From: an uncultured Bacteroidota bacterium
Lineage (GTDB): Bacteria; Bacteroidota; Bacteroidia; Chitinophagales; Chitinophagaceae
NCBI GenBank assembly: GCA_946479055.1
Contig: CAMLEX010000254.1
Location: 1-7,089, forward strand
Reading direction: 5' to 3'
DNA: 7,089 nucleotides
Shown piece after piece: positions 6,188-7,089 of the stretch; within the stretch, counting starts at the first letter, position 1, and every line of letters starts with the position of its first letter. The position numbers and the translations under genes were made by a program. A model generated the notes under the pieces. The model was not told where the DNA came from. It searched no databases and was given only the letters and a program-made list of their open reading frames with translations.

Positions 6188-6643
6188 ATGCCTATTTTCA
6201 ACCTCCAGATAAACGGGAAAAAATACCAGGCTGATGTAGCAGCCGATACACCTATTTTATGGGTACTCAGGGATCATCTGGGTTTGGTAGGAACCAAGTT
6301 CGGTTGTGGAATTTCTCAATGTGGCGCCTGTACCATTCATCTCGATGGTAATGCAATCAGATCTTGTATGTTTCCCGTTTCCGCAGTAGAGTCATCAAAA
6401 ATTACAACGATCGAAGGCTTGTCCAAAAACGGTGATCACCCTTTACAACAGGCATGGGATGAAGTGGATGTTCCTCAATGTGGTTATTGCCAGGCCGGTC
6501 AGATCATGACGGCGGCAGCATTATTAAAGCGGAAGCCCAAGCCTACTATGCAAGAAATAGATGATGCCATGAATGGCAATATATGTCGTTGCTGCGCCTA
6601 CCATCGAATTCGTGAAGCCGTAAAATTAGCCAGCACAAAATAA
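6188..6643 (+). CDS. (2Fe-2S)-binding subunit of a molybdenum hydroxylase (IorA/aldehyde oxidase small subunit type)
   Basis: This 151-residue electron-transfer subunit of a xanthine dehydrogenase-family enzyme carries two [2Fe-2S] clusters. The plant-ferredoxin-type domain has CGISQCGAC (40-48) plus Cys60, giving ligands Cys40, Cys45, Cys48 and Cys60. The C-terminal helical domain has QCGYCQAGQIM (97-107) and NICRCCAYHRIREAV (131-145), giving ligands Cys98, Cys101, Cys133 and Cys135. Most relatives have CRCGTY here; this protein has CRCCAY, with an extra cysteine at 136. Length and order are typical of isoquinoline 1-oxidoreductase alpha and related aldehyde oxidase small subunits. It has no signal peptide and would be carried out of the cell by the Tat leader of its partner, encoded 123 bases downstream. 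The ATG at 6188 gives the standard N terminus, with an A-rich leader in place of a Shine-Dalgarno site. The substrate is not determined by this subunit. Confidence 0.93.
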   Translation: MPIFNLQINGKKYQADVAADTPILWVLRDHLGLVGTKFGCGISQCGACTIHLDGNAIRSCMFPVSAVESSKITTIEGLSKNGDHPLQQAWDEVDVPQCGYCQAGQIMTAAALLKRKPKPTMQEIDDAMNGNICRCCAYHRIREAVKLASTK

Positions 6644-6651
6644 AGTAAAAC

Positions 6652-6729
6652 GTGAGTTGTCAGTGGTGAATAATGAGTAAGCACTCCGATAATTAAACGG
6701 TCACTCACAACTGACTACTCCCCACTCAC
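6652..6729. repeat. Palindromic intergenic element of 4 + 4 degenerate 7-bp units
   Basis: The left arm (6652-6679) divides into four consecutive heptads: GTGAGTT, GTCAGTG, GTGAATA, ATGAGTA. After a 22-base spacer (6680-6701), the right arm (6702-6729) holds four more on the opposite strand: GTGAGTG (6723-6729), GGGAGTA (6716-6722), GTCAGTT (6709-6715), GTGAGTG (6702-6708). The consensus is roughly GTGAGTN. AGTTGTCAGTG (6655-6665) can pair with CACTCACAACT (6702-6712) at 10 of 11 positions, so the transcript could fold into a hairpin. The element fills most of the 123-base gap between the two subunit genes. It contains no gene and resembles a dispersed intergenic repeat. Confidence 0.65.
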
Positions 6730-6766
6730 CTTAGATACAACTATCACATTTAAATAACACCAGTAT

Positions 6767-7089
6767 ATGACAAGCTTAAATAAAACCAACAGAAGAGATT
6801 TTCTAAAAATAACTTCTATGACCGGTGGTGGCCTGTTGTTGGGATTTAGTTGGTTCAGTGCGGAAGCAGAAACACCTGTAATAATGACCCATGCAAACTT
6901 TACAGGCGAGCTGGGTTTTAATAGTTATTTATCAATAGCAACTGATGGCACTGTTACTATATTTTCTCCCAACCCGGAACTGGGTCAGAATATCATGACT
7001 TCTTTTCCCATGATTGTAGCTGAAGAACTGGATGCTGACTGGACAAAAGTGAAAGTGGTGCAAGCACCGCTGGATACGGTAAAATTTGA
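6767..7089 (+). CDS. Molybdopterin-binding subunit of a xanthine dehydrogenase-family oxidase (IorB type), N-terminal part
   Basis: The first 107 codons of a large molybdenum cofactor-binding subunit run off the window end in frame; the family is usually about 700 residues or more. The N terminus is a Tat leader: NRRDFLKI (8-15), then the glycine-rich hydrophobic GGGLLLGFSWF (20-30), probably cleaved near AEA (32-34). Next comes LSIATDGTVTIFSPNPELGQ (55-74) and the family block PMIVAEELDADW (81-92) with VVQAPLD (97-103), as in isoquinoline 1-oxidoreductase beta and membrane aldehyde dehydrogenase large subunits. It should pair with the iron-sulfur subunit just upstream and face the periplasm. 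Molybdenum-site residues lie beyond the window, so activity cannot be judged. A cytochrome c subunit, if present, would be downstream. The ATG at 6767 is chosen because it starts directly at the Tat leader; no Shine-Dalgarno site is visible. Confidence 0.88.
   Translation, partial: MTSLNKTNRRDFLKITSMTGGGLLLGFSWFSAEAETPVIMTHANFTGELGFNSYLSIATDGTVTIFSPNPELGQNIMTSFPMIVAEELDADWTKVKVVQAPLDTVKF

Noticed and set aside
6644..6766. CRISPR-like array between the molybdenum-enzyme genes
   Set aside because: The repeated units are only 7 bp, degenerate and contiguous, with inverted arms, unlike the long identical repeats and unique spacers of CRISPR.

Overview
The window looks like part of a Bacteroidota chromosome, most plausibly a free-living member of the Chitinophagaceae or a relative. 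This is inferred from several features: AT-rich DNA, absence of clear Shine-Dalgarno sites, A/T-rich leaders, a signal peptide ending in 'GYSQ', a lipoprotein sugar dehydrogenase, and Tat leaders of the type 'RRDFL(Q/K)'. No rRNA, tRNA, CRISPR array or transposase gene was found. The genus cannot be fixed from the sequence.

Layout. (1) Positions 40-1419 on the plus strand encode a lipoprotein of the six-bladed glucose/sorbosone dehydrogenase type, which is PQQ-dependent in characterised members. (2) Positions 1420-1717 are a convergent intergenic region. It holds three copies of one 11-14 bp motif and, overlapping them, a doubtful 59-codon reading frame with CxC and CxxC motifs. (3) Three minus-strand genes follow. 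In transcription order they are a secreted eight-bladed PQQ dehydrogenase of the membrane glucose dehydrogenase family (6002-4032), a cytosolic aldo/keto reductase (3892-2921), and a Tat-exported Gfo/Idh/MocA oxidoreductase close to glucose-fructose oxidoreductase (2830-1718). (4) Positions 6003-6187 are a divergent promoter region. It carries a near-perfect inverted repeat that places the same motif at the front of both transcripts, plus a small palindrome. (5) On the plus strand lie a two-cluster [2Fe-2S] subunit (6188-6643) and the Tat-leader start of its molybdopterin partner (6767 to the window end). These are the IorA/IorB-type pair of xanthine dehydrogenase-family aldehyde or N-heterocycle oxidases. 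A 78-bp palindromic element built from degenerate 7-bp units lies between the two.

How the genes may work together (inference). Four of the six main proteins carry export signals and are redox enzymes, so the locus reads as a periplasmic oxidation cluster for sugars, alcohols or aldehydes. The PQQ dehydrogenase and the molybdenum enzyme are divergently transcribed and may share regulation. They could act in series (alcohol or sugar to aldehyde or lactone to acid), as PQQ dehydrogenases and molybdenum aldehyde dehydrogenases do in acetic acid bacteria. No cytochrome c, PQQ biosynthesis or molybdenum cofactor gene is visible here.

The most unusual DNA-level signals are the heptad palindrome between the two molybdenum-enzyme genes, the mirrored motif in the divergent promoter, and the triple motif in the convergent intergenic region. 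I do not see a clearly new defence or mobile system.
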